64,000 bases of DNA. It comes from Coleophoma eucalyptorum (lineage: Eukaryota; Ascomycota; Leotiomycetes; Helotiales; Dermateaceae). Made by a program: the position numbers and the translations under genes. The stretch is from contig JALRME010000017.1 of assembly GCA_026120035.1 (NCBI GenBank), forward strand, positions 372,001 to 436,000. Direction: 5' to 3'. Numbering within the stretch: position 1 is the stretch's first letter; each line of letters opens with the position of its first letter. Under the pieces are notes generated by a model. That model was not told the DNA's origin, searched no databases, and was given only the letters and a program-made list of their open reading frames with translations. Positions 44,973-56,067 of the stretch are shown in pieces.

Positions 44973-46811
44973 TCAGCGCTGCTTCAATGTTTTTTCGTGT
45001 TCGTCCCAAAAGTTACGGCAGTCCCTGTGTCCCCAATATCCAATCCAATACTCACCAAAGCTGTCTTCAATCAACTCATCAACGTCAACTTTGGCTACTC
45101 GCTCGTCTCGCTTAAGACCGCAAAGTACGCAAGGCTTTACATCTGTCATGGCCCCTTTTAAGGTGTTGACGTGCATAACCTCCCCGATCTCGGGAATAAC
45201 TAAGTGGCTTAACACATCGTGATTACTTGAGTTGGCTGCAGCAACAGCAGATTTTAATCTTCCAAGTTGTTCTTTCCAGAGACGAACCACGTCTGAGACT
45301 TCACGATCTTCCCGCTTTGTCTCTGCCTTGTCAACACCACTCAGCTTCATACCACTCTTACCACCTGCTGCAGCCGGCCCAATCTTCATAGCCTGCGAGA
45401 GGAGTGTATCTCTTTTCCAGCGCAGCTTCCGGCCAGCAATTATTCGCGCTGCAACTACCGCAATCAATAGGTAGGCTCTTAGAAATTTCACTGTGGACGG
45501 ATCTGACATGATGCGATTCTTTAAAGAGAAGGCTTGATCTGAGACTGGTTTGAACAACGCTGTCTGTGGGAGGTTGAAGAGCGCAGGAAACAGTGTCAGA
45601 AGTACGGACGGTGGAGGTATGTTTGTAGGAGGCACAGTACTTCTAGGAGCTGCAACGACTTTCTTAGCTTCGGGCACTGGAGTAGGTCCAGAGGCTTTTG
45701 CAGAGGATGAGGTTTTCTGTGCTGGAGGTAGCTTCGATGCTTTAGAACGCTTGGGTGGGGAGCGAACATGCGGCACCCTGTCGTTCCAATCCCATCCCCA
45801 AGCATGCTCTTCTATGCTTGAAGTAGCTACATTGGTAGGAGTTTCAGCTGGTAGGTCAGCAAAGTCACCCCATGCGTCATCTATTCCACTCGCAGGTGCT
45901 GGTGCTGGCGCTGGTGAATCTGCAAATGGGGAATACTTTGATTCCTTAGGTTCGTAGGAAGGCCAAGCAGTTATTGGTGCTGATGATGCTGGCTTTGAGG
46001 CAGCTGTATCCTGCGGAGAAACAGGAACTACGGGTGCCACCTTCAGGTCCGCGAATGGGGTTCTCTCCCTGTAGGACGGCGATTTGGGAGCTTGCGGGTA
46101 TGGCAAGGGGCTTGTCAGAGAATTTGGCGATGGCACAAGTACATCCATGGGCTTCGGAGCTCTCTTCGCTGGCGGCTTCGACTGAACAGGCGTCGGGTCA
46201 AAGAGCAGATCCAGTTGCTGAGGTGCCGTAGGGGCAGGAGAAGTGACTGTCTCAAAATCACCAAAGTCATCATCATCGCCCTGCTCCTCATCCGCATCAA
46301 ATAGGACTTCTGCTTCAGAAGCGCTTTTTACTGGTGGCGGTTTCTTTGCATCCACGATCGGTGCAGGAGTAAACCCATTGCCAGCGGCAGCGTTGAACAG
46401 ATCTATCGTTGACTTCCGTTGTCTTCCGGGAGTTACTTGCCCGAAGGCGTTTCCAAATGGCTGCGTATAGTTTCCTTGTCCCTGAGCAATAGTCAGCCCA
46501 GGTAGCGGTTTTGGCTTGTCCGGAACAGTCCCAAAGGAACCCCATATATCATCCTGACTGGACGATTGCTGTGGAATGGCTGCCTGTGTACTGAAGCTGG
46601 TCATATCCCCCCATATATCGGTCTGCGCTGGGGCAGCATTGCTTTGCCATTGTGTTGATTGCTGGTTGGCTTGCCAGGTCGGCCCTGATGTGGTTGAAAT
46701 CGAGCTATCGAGGAAGGCAAGGTCGTTGGTGGATGGAGTGACAGCCGATCGATTACTCTGAGAGGGAGCTTGATAAAAGCTGTCGAATTCAGCAAGGAGA
46801 TCGGAAGACAT
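44973..46811 (-). CDS. Aftiphilin-like disordered protein with DFGDF/AWGDF motifs and a conserved C-terminal domain
   Basis: Intronless, 612 residues. Often labelled ppk6-like in fungal annotations, but I see no kinase motifs (no GxGxxG, HRD or DFG-APE set). The N-terminal two thirds are Pro/Ser/Gln-rich and carry repeated short aromatic motifs: TDIWGDM (~64-70), DDIWGSFG (~88), GDDDDFGDFETV (~178-189), LDLLFDP (~200), SGIDDAWGDFADLP (~320) and EHAWGWDWND. Acidic-Phe motifs of the DFGDF type bind the gamma-ear domain of AP-1/GGA adaptors in animal aftiphilin and gamma-synergin, so a clathrin/AP-1 accessory role is a reasonable guess. The C-terminal ~200 residues are folded: helices around LKNRIMSDPSTVKFLRAYL, VVRLWKEQLGRLKSAV, then CVLCGLKRDERV and YWIGYWGHRDCRNFW. 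The four Cys/His could bind a metal. Confidence 0.8.
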   Translation of the reverse strand: MSSDLLAEFDSFYQAPSQSNRSAVTPSTNDLAFLDSSISTTSGPTWQANQQSTQWQSNAAPAQTDIWGDMTSFSTQAAIPQQSSSQDDIWGSFGTVPDKPKPLPGLTIAQGQGNYTQPFGNAFGQVTPGRQRKSTIDLFNAAAGNGFTPAPIVDAKKPPPVKSASEAEVLFDADEEQGDDDDFGDFETVTSPAPTAPQQLDLLFDPTPVQSKPPAKRAPKPMDVLVPSPNSLTSPLPYPQAPKSPSYRERTPFADLKVAPVVPVSPQDTAASKPASSAPITAWPSYEPKESKYSPFADSPAPAPAPASGIDDAWGDFADLPAETPTNVATSSIEEHAWGWDWNDRVPHVRSPPKRSKASKLPPAQKTSSSAKASGPTPVPEAKKVVAAPRSTVPPTNIPPPSVLLTLFPALFNLPQTALFKPVSDQAFSLKNRIMSDPSTVKFLRAYLLIAVVAARIIAGRKLRWKRDTLLSQAMKIGPAAAGGKSGMKLSGVDKAETKREDREVSDVVRLWKEQLGRLKSAVAAANSSNHDVLSHLVIPEIGEVMHVNTLKGAMTDVKPCVLCGLKRDERVAKVDVDELIEDSFGEYWIGYWGHRDCRNFWDEHEKTLKQR

Positions 46812-47706
46812 TGCAAGAGTGTTGGTTACAGAGAGTAAAGCAGATGTAATGCTATGGCAAGAGTACCGCTAGAACCCCTAAGTACATCTTCACTGTGGCA
46901 GAGCGAAGCTGAATGATGTGAATCTGGATGAGCCCCTTCAGAAGTTCTACACTTTAGAACTTGATCCGACTGCGCGTTTACTCCTCGATCTCAGTGACTA
47001 TTGTTGCGTGATCAGCGGAACAAAACATTGACCACAATGCAAGGCCGACAGGTGTTGTGGATACAGGGGCAAGTCTAGTAATCAGGGATAAATGATAGAG
47101 CTGTGGGTATGGAAGCGCGGAACGTGAAGTATTCCACAAGGCTGAAGGAAGCGTCCACCTTACCACCCTGGGAAAGTGGCAGATAATTATGCTCAAAGCA
47201 TGCCCGATAAGTTATCTAGTCCTCGCAATTGTATTATAGCAATGGCGATTCCAACTCAGGTTCTGAGGCTACCGAAAGGTTACATATAATTATACATTAT
47301 TATGCGCCAGTATAGTAAGCCCACAACTTCGATGCTCAAGCCTAGCGTTTCCTGTAAATATCTCGCCAATCCTCCTTAAACATCTCCATACGGGTGTTTC
47401 TGTCAGCATGCGTTTGCTGTGGAAAGAACCAACATACCTTTTTGTTGACCTCGTGTATCATATTTCTTCTATTTTATGCTTTCAGACACTGGTTACCATT
47501 AGCATTATTTGTCTTGTATTGCCCACCACTTGTCGCTGTTCAGTTTTGCGCTTGCATGGCGTCTGTGTGGGTTTCCGTAGTACTAAACCTGGTTGCCGCT
47601 CGGCATGGTCTCCGCCGCTAATCAAACTGACCTCCTTCAGCGATGTAGGTCGTCTGATTAACTTTAGTTCCTCCCTCCATCTTCCAGTGCAGGTACTTGC
47701 GCAGTG
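46812..47706. other. Divergent promoter region
   Basis: 895 bases between the starts of the aftiphilin-like and TBC genes. An ORF at 46978-47196 (minus) and overlapping ones at 47394-47707 (plus) show no domain; the latter are leader sequence of the TBC gene. Nothing else seen. Confidence 0.55.
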
Positions 47707-50246
47707 ATGAGATCTTTGGATGCCTCAAGGTAATTATTTGAACGCAGACCAAGCCGTATCATAAGCTGAAATGATACTTCAGGGCACGATGGCAAGTTAC
47801 AACGACCCTAGATCTAGTGACGTTGAAGAAAGCCATCAGATCACACGACGATGGCAACCCGTGCATATCGGGACTTCGATCGGTCTGCTGGAAGGCAGGT
47901 TCAACCATGTGGCTGATGCATTCTTCCGCCATTAACATGCTCTAGACTTTCTTACTCTTTCAGACCACCGAAATCGCCGAATGGGTTTCGCCGTTGCATG
48001 ATTCTAGAAGCGCTTACCTCTCTCTAAGGGAGCATATCCTCAGATTCATAGAGCACCCAGATGAGATAGGCTCTGCTCTAGACCCACTCGACGATGATCA
48101 GAATGTAAGCTTTATCCTTGTCGCTTTGATATCTTTTGGATCATATTTTCGAGCTCTTGCTGAACTATTGCAGTCTCCATGGAACACGCTACGACAGGAT
48201 GAGGAGATGAGAGCCGAAATATTCCAAGACGTAGAGCGGTGTATGCCAGAGGAGCCGTATTTCCGCCAGCCTGAGACGCAGCGAATGATGCTAGATATTC
48301 TCTTCATATTTTGCAAGATCAATCAAGACGTTGGCTATAGACAAGGCATGCACGAGTTATTGGCACCAATTCTGTGGGCTGTCGAGCAAGATGCCATCGC
48401 ACCTAGCAACCAGAAGGAGAAATCAACAATTATCTCTGCTTCCGAAGAACTTCTTATGAAGGACGTGCTGAATGCAAGATATATCGAACATGATGCTTTC
48501 ACTTTACTATCGTTGGTAATGAGAACTGCAAAATCGTTCTACGAATTAGGTGAGCCAGAAAAGAATACTGGACATGAGACAGGGCCGAACCGAACATCTC
48601 AAGGCGGTACATCTCCAATTGTAGAGAGGAGCAAGCGTATACATGAGGTTTATCTTGCACGTGTAGATCCGGGCCTTGCCAAGCACTTGACAGATATTGA
48701 GATACTACCACAAATCTTTCTCATGTGAGTGTTTCCCTACTTCAACCAACTTTTGGTCACCCGCTAAGAGGTCCTGCAGTCGTTGGGTTCGTCTATTGTT
48801 TGGACGCGAGTTTCCGTTCGAAGACTTGTTAGCACTTTGGGATGTTTTATTCGCAGAAGACCCTGGCCTTGACCTTGTGGATATGGTCTGTGTTGCAATG
48901 TTGTTGAGGATTAGATGGCAATGTAAGACATTTTGGATTCACTCTCTTCGCCATGCTGACCTTCTGAAGTAATTGAGTCAAATTACTCGTTCGCGCTGAT
49001 GCTGCTACTGAAGTATCCCTCTCCCGTCTATCCAAATGGTCCTCAAACATTCGTAGATGATGCCGTCTATCTTCGGGACAATTTCAATGCTGCTGGAGGC
49101 GCCACACTCATTACGAAGTACAGTGGAAAGCCTCCCGTTTTACCTGCGTCAGACTCAAGACCATCAACACCATCGGAACAGCTGCTTAGTCCTAGCAAGA
49201 AGCTGTCCAGAACAAGGTCCCCTCTCCAATCGCCTGCTAAATTCTTGCAACAGCAAGGAGGCATGGAGGCTTTGTTCCAGGGAGCTGCAAAAGGGGTGTA
49301 TCAGAGGGGAGAAAAGCTCGGAATCAATCAAGCAGTGCGGAATGCAGTGGGAGAGGTCCGAAAGAACATGCAAGAATTGCAAGTCGCAAGGGCCAGCTCC
49401 ATAAATAGAGCAGCATATGGAGATAGTAGATGGTCGCTCGATGAAGGTCGATCGATCCACACATCTAAAGCAAGTATTGCAGCAATGAACCGCCGGAATC
49501 GGCAGCTAGCACAGATGCTGGACGACGCCATGAAAGGGCTGAGAGAAGTGTCGGTCTCTACGAATGAGGACAAAGAGAAATATGTTCAAGCAATGGACCT
49601 AGCGATTGCTAAGGTAGACTTTGTCAGAGTCTATCTTGAAGATTCAACCATGCCTCTTCCCGAAGAGATGACAGAGCCTGCTTCATCCGTGTCTGTCACC
49701 AAGACACAGAAATTGACCCAAGATGACCATCCTTTGACCTCCACAGCAGATTCGGTCGCAGCAACTCTCGATCTGCAAGCGAAGCAATCTGCTACAGTGG
49801 ATAATCAAGAAACACCACCTACACCCTCAGCCACAGAAGAGGTCGAAAAAAAGGACCCTGTTAGCCAGGAGGTGGGCAACACAGAATTGTTAATTCCAAA
49901 GAAGACGGCAGTGCAAGCTCTTCGACCCAAAGCGCCAGTCCCTACAAGATCAAGCATCGCTCAGTCCTCCTTCTCGTGGATGTTGGAACCTGATAGCGCT
50001 GCAACATCGGGAACATCACCGCCCAAGTCTCCGTCTCCTTTCTTGAAATCTTCTAAGAAACCCATAGCAGGTGCTAGCCGAGAAAAGAAGTCATTTCTCT
50101 TTGGCGACGACGGGGGAGATACGAAGCTCCGGAACTCAAAATTACCCTCATTGCTTGAGCCGGATGAGGCCTTTATTCTTGGAACCATGAGAGGTGGGAA
50201 GAGCAAGCAAGTGAAGCAGGAAAACACAGATGAAGAGCCTAGCTGA
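47707..50246 (+). CDS. Rab GTPase-activating protein, TBC1D5-like
   Basis: TBC1D5 acts on Rab7 with retromer in endosome and autophagy traffic in animals; the fungal role is inferred. Six exons: 47707-47729, 47783-47894, 47964-48104, 48174-48724, 48780-48922 and 48970-50246; 748 residues. Starts MRSLDASRARWQ. Landmarks: GLRSVCWK (~38-45), SPWNTLRQDEEMRAEIFQDVERCM with the arginine finger in DVER, GYRQGMHELLAPI with the glutamine finger, QIFLIRWVRLLFGREFPFEDLLALWD, and the ALMLLLKYPSP end of the TBC fold. A long Ser/Pro-rich tail has AVRNAVGEVRKNMQELQ and NRRNRQLAQMLDDAM helices. Intron 2 (47895-47963) starts with GC (AAG|GCAGGT) and ends TTTCAG; only this choice joins the conserved WK|T in frame. 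Ordinary GT-AG introns elsewhere. Confidence 0.92.
47895..47963 (+). other. GC-AG intron in the TBC gene
   Basis: Donor AAG|GCAGGT and acceptor CTTTCAG, phase 0, 69 nt. GC-AG introns are a known minor class (about one per cent in many fungi). The nearby GT at 47900 gives the wrong phase. Confidence 0.75.
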
Positions 50247-51387
50247 ACAGGTATCATATGCTTGCGGAGATTTGATGAGTTTGCGCTTGAGAGGCTGCCC
50301 AGTGTAAAGTTTGGGCGAGACTCAGATGGAAGAATCAAGTACCGAGTGGCCCACAAATCGGCATGTAACTTGTTGGACTAATGCGACCTCTCACTGTCGA
50401 TATGCACCTCTATGCATAAGTCACGACTTGCGAGGAACCCTTTCTCGAATACTATTTGACGCTGTCAGCCAGTAAGGAGGTGTTGTTTATCGCAATGCGA
50501 ACTCATGGTGGTTCGACACTGTTTCAATTGCCCCCCACTATGCAATAGAACCTTGGATTACTGTTGAGGTTGCGCAAGATCTGCACGAACTGCTTCCTTC
50601 CCATCTATGAAAGGAATAGTAACGAGTGTAATGGTGATCTTGTCTACAGTACCCATGCCTTGCGCCGGGCAATTCCTGTGTTTGTCAAAACTACTTATTA
50701 GAAGTTGCGTCCTCTCACCTGCAAATTGCACATTACAATTCCGTAGTCGAATTATCGTTCTCCCATGGCATTTTGGTGTCGTGCTTCATGCCTCAGGCAT
50801 TGGAAAGCAGGACCGTTTGTGGCTTCCTTGTGCAACCATCACAAGCATTAGGAAATTTTCAATTTTTGATATTCTTTGGGGATCTTGATGGGAATTCTAG
50901 CCAAGAAGTTAGAGACTCATACTGCACACCTCTATAACTCCGTGATCAAATCGTTCATGAATGCTCTGTTAAGCCCTGGAGCTTTATCAGCCAAAACGGA
51001 TCCGTACCTCTTTAAGCGATTATTCTCTTAAGACCGTGAATATTCTCTTCTACTAGCAACCCCGCCAACGACTATTCTCTTTACAATATTTGACCCTTCC
51101 CTCCCCCCACACTTCCTCACCTCCACGTCCCCTCCCTCGACTATCTCTTGTTAGATAGTACTTCCCTTCTCGCTTCCTATCCGCAGGCCTTTCTGTAAGT
51201 TTTGCGCGCGTGTTGAGCTTCTCTGTGTGGACGAGTCTCCGCGATCGATCTATCTCGAGAAGGCGCATTCTTGGTCCTTGAGCTGATATCTTACAGCCCC
51301 AGGTCAGACATCAGTCATATTGTGTCGTCCCTCATCCCGCGACCAATCCTCCCGACAATTACCACCCTATCAATTCACCATCTCAAG
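50247..51387. other. Intergenic, promoter and leader of the KH-domain gene
   Basis: 1.14 kb between two plus-strand genes. The part from ~51040 is strongly pyrimidine-rich (CCCTTCCCTCCCCCC, CTTCCC), marking the transcription start zone, and contains a likely leader intron (separate entry). No other gene seen. Confidence 0.6.
51195..51296 (+). other. Probable intron in the 5' leader of the KH-domain gene
   Basis: Good donor CTG|GTAAGT-like (TCTGTAAGTTT, intron from 51195), branch-like GAGCTGAT and acceptor ATCTTACAG ending at 51296; 102 nt, ending 91 bases before the start codon. Leader introns are common in strongly expressed fungal genes. Confidence 0.5.
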
Positions 51388-52605
51388 ATGTCTGCACCAC
51401 AAGACAACCGCGACAGTGCCGAGCAGATCGATGAGCTCTCTGAACAAGTATCAGGTCTCAACGTAGAAAATGAGGAGCGCCTTGGAGCTGATGGAGAGCC
51501 ATTGCCCAAGACCGAGGAAGAGTATGCCGAATCACAACTTACCCTAAGAGCTATCGTCTCATCCAAAGAGGCTGGCGTGATCATCGGCAAGGGAGGCAAG
51601 AATGTAGCAGATCTCCGTGATGAGACTGGTGTCAAGGCTGGCGTGAGCAAGGTTGTCCAAGGTGTTCACGACCGCGTTCTGACCATTGCTGGCGGATGCG
51701 AAGCTATTTCAAAGGCTTACGCAATTGTCGCGAGGGCTCTGCTGGAAGGGGCACCACAGATGGGCATGGGAGGAGTAGTCTCAAACAATGGCACTCATCG
51801 TAAGAGAGTTTTGACTTTGATGTCTGATTCATGCTGATACTTGTGTAGCCATCAAGCTTCTTATCTCCCACAACCAAATGGGCACGATCATCGGAAGACA
51901 AGGCTTGAAGATTAAGCATATCCAGGATGTTTCTGGCGTGCGCATGGTGGCCCAGAAGGAAATGCTTCCCCAATCTACCGAGCGAATCGTAGAGGTTCAA
52001 GGAAACCCAGAAGGGATCCAAAAGGCCATCTGGGAGATCTGTAAATGCCTGGTTGACGATTGGCAACGAGGCACTGGTACCGTTCTTTACAACCCAGTTG
52101 TGCGAACCCAGACTGCTGGACCAGGAGGACTTGGTGGCCAGATGGGAGGTAATGGAAGAAGTGAATACAGCAGCCCACGCGTCATGCGCACTGGAAACGG
52201 AGCCGACTTCAGCGAGGGTGCGCCACGAACCTACAATAACCGTAGATCTGATTCCGATGCTGCCACTCGCGGCCCACCAACACATGATGAGAATGGAGAA
52301 GAACTTCAGACGCAGAACATCAGCATTCCATCAGACATGGTTGGATGTATCATTGGTCGTGCAGGAAGCAAGATCAGTGAGATCCGCAAGACCTCAGGTG
52401 CTCGCATCTCCATCGCCAAGGCGTAAGTACTTTCAGATTTCAAGCAAGGCACGACTGACATGATCCTAGGCCACATGACGAGACCGGAGAGCGCATGTTC
52501 ACCATCATGGGCAGTGCCAAGGCAAATGAAACCGCTCTCTACCTTCTTTACGAGAACCTGGAGGCCGAGAAGATGCGCCGAAGCCAAGGTGTCGCTCAGG
52601 ATTAA
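51388..52605 (+). CDS. Triple KH-domain RNA-binding protein (PCBP/Pbp2/Hek2-like)
   Basis: Exons 51388-51799, 51849-52422 and 52470-52605; introns 49 and 47 nt; 373 residues. Three KH domains, each with its GxxG RNA-contact loop: domain 1 ~48-115 (AGVIIGKGGKNVADLRDETG), domain 2 ~137-205 (GTIIGRQGLKIKHIQDVSG), domain 3 ~295-365 (GCIIGRAGSKISEIRKTSG). This is the poly(C)-binding-protein layout with two close domains and a third after a Gly/Arg/Asn-rich linker. The acidic N-terminus (SEQVSGLNVENEERL) is typical of fungal members. Yeast relatives Pbp2 and Hek2 work in mRNA metabolism, localisation and telomere silencing; which role applies is unknown. The third domain is split by the last intron. 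Confidence 0.92.
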
Positions 52606-53674
52606 ACCATGTTTAGGGACGCGACTTTTTCTCCTATCGCTCGCGAATTCCGGCTCTAGATCTATTTGCCGGAAGGCTGACTTGGTGTGAGATGGACTCG
52701 ACACACTTTCTAATGACCGATTTCTATTCTACAAAAGCAATTCCTAGCAACTTCTTCTTTTACATTCTCGTCACGGCAAGGACTTTACGACATCATGGTC
52801 ATTGACACATTGGCACTTGCACGGTGCTCCTACCAATCTGTCATCCCAGCGATACAGACGATTCGACTTGACATTCGATATCTCGAGATACCGACACACT
52901 GTCTCGACTCCTTGACAACGCAGTCCCTCCTCGAACTGAACGGAGAATCGTCCTAATCTCCGGTTACGACCACTTTGTTCTCAAAAAGTCACGACGTCAC
53001 GAAATTCCCTTTCGCGCCATCCCAACAATCAATCACTCTCGTCTTCAACTCGCTCCCCTCATCAGACACTGCCTTACACCGGCCAATTCCAGCTCATCAT
53101 TGAACCATTTCCAGCCGGCCCGAGTAGGCGATGTCTGGAGATGTGTAGATAGATTCTTAGCTGGAAATGAAAAAAAAAACTTGAGCACATAATAGATCTA
53201 TACTGATGTCCACGGCACCTTGCTTGAATGTCGTGAGTGTGACTTGTACCCTCTATGGGACTGTCTTGAGTTCCTATTAAAGGCTCTGTCAAGCCTTTCG
53301 AAGGGTTAGAGTTGGCTCTGATCACTGGAAGACACCTTCGATAGGTACCTCAAGAATGTCTAAAGTCTTCTACCTCGTCTCGCTCGTGTAGAGGAAACGA
53401 TTGATACGAGCGGGACTACACTATCGCATAATGCAGACTCGGTTGGCGTTCTTAAGCCCAACGCGGTACTTAATTAAGCTCAAACACCGCCTGCCATTTC
53501 CGATTAAACTATTCCGGCAGAAACCAAGCTGCCAGATTTCCACTCCTACATAATCAATTTTACACTTCATCCTGATCTTTTCCAGTTCTGATCTGCTTTT
53601 GCTCCCACATTAGTTGAAGCAATAGTGTCTTTCCTTTTCGCTACAGCCGCTCCTTTAACAAACGCGATCTTAGA
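52606..53674. other. Intergenic, promoter of HUT1
   Basis: 1.07 kb between two plus-strand genes. CGA-rich stretch 52780-53060, no domain-bearing ORF, TC-rich leader 53560-53660. Nothing else seen. Confidence 0.6.
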
Positions 53675-54993
53675 ATGGCACGACAAAAAGCTACGCCTCT
53701 TAGGCGCGAACCTTCTTCCGAGTACACAGCTGGTACCCCAAAATCCTCAAAATTTCAGGAGGAAATAGAGGCTGTTGATAGTAGCAATAGATCTACAAAT
53801 GGCAATGTGGATGCGTCGGTATCAAATGCCCTTTCTATTCCCAAGGAAGCCGGCGCACTGCAATTCTTAATTGCTGTTGGAGGAATCTATGGTTCTTTGT
53901 GAGCTCTCCATAGGATATAACTGCATGATCTATAAATACTGATATTATATGTAGTTTGACATGGGCACTCCTCCAAGAACGATTGACCACAACGCCCTAT
54001 GGCCCCGAGACCTCCCCAGAATTGTTCAAGTTCCCCGTGTTCCTTAATACGGTTCAATCGTTGTTCGCAGCACTGAGCGGATACCTATACCTTCGCTATG
54101 ACACGCCGAAAGGAAAAGCAGTACCACCTATCTTTCCCAGCAGGAGAATTCTAGGTCCCCTTCTCTTGGTTGCCATAACATCTTCTCTTGCCTCTCCATT
54201 TGGATATGCTTCGCTCGCTCATATCGACTATATCACCTTCATCCTCGCCAAGTCATGCAAACTTCTCCCTGTTATGTTCCTGCACATTACCCTCTTCCAG
54301 AAACGGTACCCGCTGTACAAGTACCTCGTCGTCCTAGCCGTGACCTCTGGTGTAGCAGTTTTTACGCTGCATGCAGGATCACACAGCAAGAAGCCTTCCA
54401 AGGCGGCCATCAATCCAGATCGTAATGGGACATGGGGTCTCTTGTTGCTCGGAGTAAACCTCTTATTTGACGGTCTCACGAACACGACGCAGGATTACAT
54501 TTTCCAGTCTTTCCAGCCATACAAAGGCCCTCAGATGATGTGCGCGAACAACATCATGTCCACGCTCCTCACTTTCTCCTATCTTGCTCTGTCGCCATAT
54601 CTAGTGCACACCGGTCTCGGTAGCTACTTGGGCATGGATCTCTCGTCCACAGCATCGTCTGGCGAATTTGCTGCAGCGCTCTCCTTCATGTCCCGGCACC
54701 CACGCGTGTGGTACGATGTTATAGGCTTCTCACTCTGCGGTGCTGTTGGTCAGGTCTTCATCTTCTACACCCTGTCGACTTTCTCTTCGCTTCTGCTCGT
54801 CACAATCACGGTCACGCGCAAGATGCTCACTATGATCCTGAGTGTGGTGTGGTTCGGACATACTCTTGGAAGGACTCAGTGGTTGGGTGTTGGTTTGGTA
54901 TTCGGAGGCATTGGTGCCGAAGGACTGATTACGAGACGGGAGAAGGCTGCAAAGGAGAAGGCTAAGGCGGCAGCAGCCAAGAAGGAACTTTGA
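53675..54993 (+). CDS. HUT1: ER UDP-galactose/UDP-sugar transporter Hut1 (SLC35B1 family)
   Basis: Nucleotide-sugar (or, for animal SLC35B1, ATP/ADP) exchanger of the endoplasmic reticulum membrane. Exons 53675-53898 and 53955-54993, 56-nt phase-2 intron inside the first membrane helix; 420 residues. About ten helices: starts with LQFLIAVGGIYGSFLTWALLQERLTT (helix 1), then FPVFLNTVQSLFAALSGYLYLRY, YASLAHIDYITFILAKSCKLLPVMFLHI, LFDGLTNTTQDYIFQ, a central MMCANNIMSTLLTFSYLAL, FIFYTLSTFSSLLLVTITVTRKMLTM and WLGVGLVFGGIGAEG. The soluble N-terminus of ~60 residues is longer than in yeast. The C-terminus ends AAAAKKEL, i.e. KKxx, a dilysine ER-retrieval signal consistent with the location. Family call is firm. 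Confidence 0.93.
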
Positions 54994-56067
54994 GATTTTC
55001 CAGTATCACAATGTTTCTCCGGGCAAGACTTATTCTATTCTTGGATTGCTCACGCATTAATCTACCATGCATGCTATCCGACATTACTGCAAAGATATTT
55101 TCAACAAAGACGCAAATTGAGCATTTTCACGGGCGTTGATTCATCTTGGAGGACTCTTCTTTTTACTGTTGCTCCTCTTACTCTTTTCTTTTTGGAGTGT
55201 CGGAGTGGAACTGGACGGTGGAAGTGCTGTATATGCCTGGCAGATATTTTGCATGTACATAGACATAGAACATGCAAACAAACAAATCTCGAAGTGGAAA
55301 CTTTCATCTCGCAACCTCCTTGCGGTTTCTCGCAAGGATGAACTATGGTGGATCTCTCTCTCTGAAGGACTAAGGAATCCTGAATTTACTAAGATCTCTT
55401 GTGACATGACTCAACCTTTTGCATGAGGTAAGGTAACTTGGGGTACTTGCGAGGCAATAGAACATGCTGCATGGCACTCCTCACAGATATCACTAACACG
55501 GATGCCGTCACTATGATCATCACAGGTACAGCAAGTTGATAGTATCTCTAAAAAGTCTTGCAGTACTAGGTACGTACACGGCTTCTTGCTCTTTCCATTG
55601 GCTATGTAGCTATGATTACATTTTAAGTCCCTGCTCTCATCCACTGCGCTCCTGACTTCTCTTCAACTGTCAACCCCTTTCAAAACCAAAAACAAACACT
55701 TTCAAAGAGCGGCTGATATTCTCAAAGCCAACTCCTAAAAATACCCTTGCAAGTCCATCCAACGCCAGCATATGCATGATAACGGTTAAGTTCCCGCTAT
55801 TTCAAAACATTCCCAAGTCAATCAATCAGTTTAAAGTCATCCACAAAATCGATTAGAGAGAGCAAGGGAAGACATGAACCGCCATAGTCTTCTCTTTTAA
55901 TTCTCACTCGCCGGAACGCCTAGCAACAAGGAAACAAGCAAGGAATAGAACCATGGGGAATAAACAAAAAGAAAAAAGACGATGCCTGAATGCAATGCAA
56001 TGTAGATTCCGAGAGAAATTAGGCGGAATTTGATGTATGGGTAAAATGCAGATTTGAACAGCAAGTC
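54994..56067. other. Convergent intergenic region
   Basis: 1.07 kb between the stop codons of HUT1 and the phosphatase gene. The plus-strand ORFs around 55117-55426 overlap an antisense one and have no domain. Nothing else seen. Confidence 0.6.

Noticed and set aside
47394..47707. Plus-strand ORFs upstream of the TBC gene
   Set aside because: Cys/Leu-rich leader sequence in two frames; the conserved N-terminus begins at 47707.
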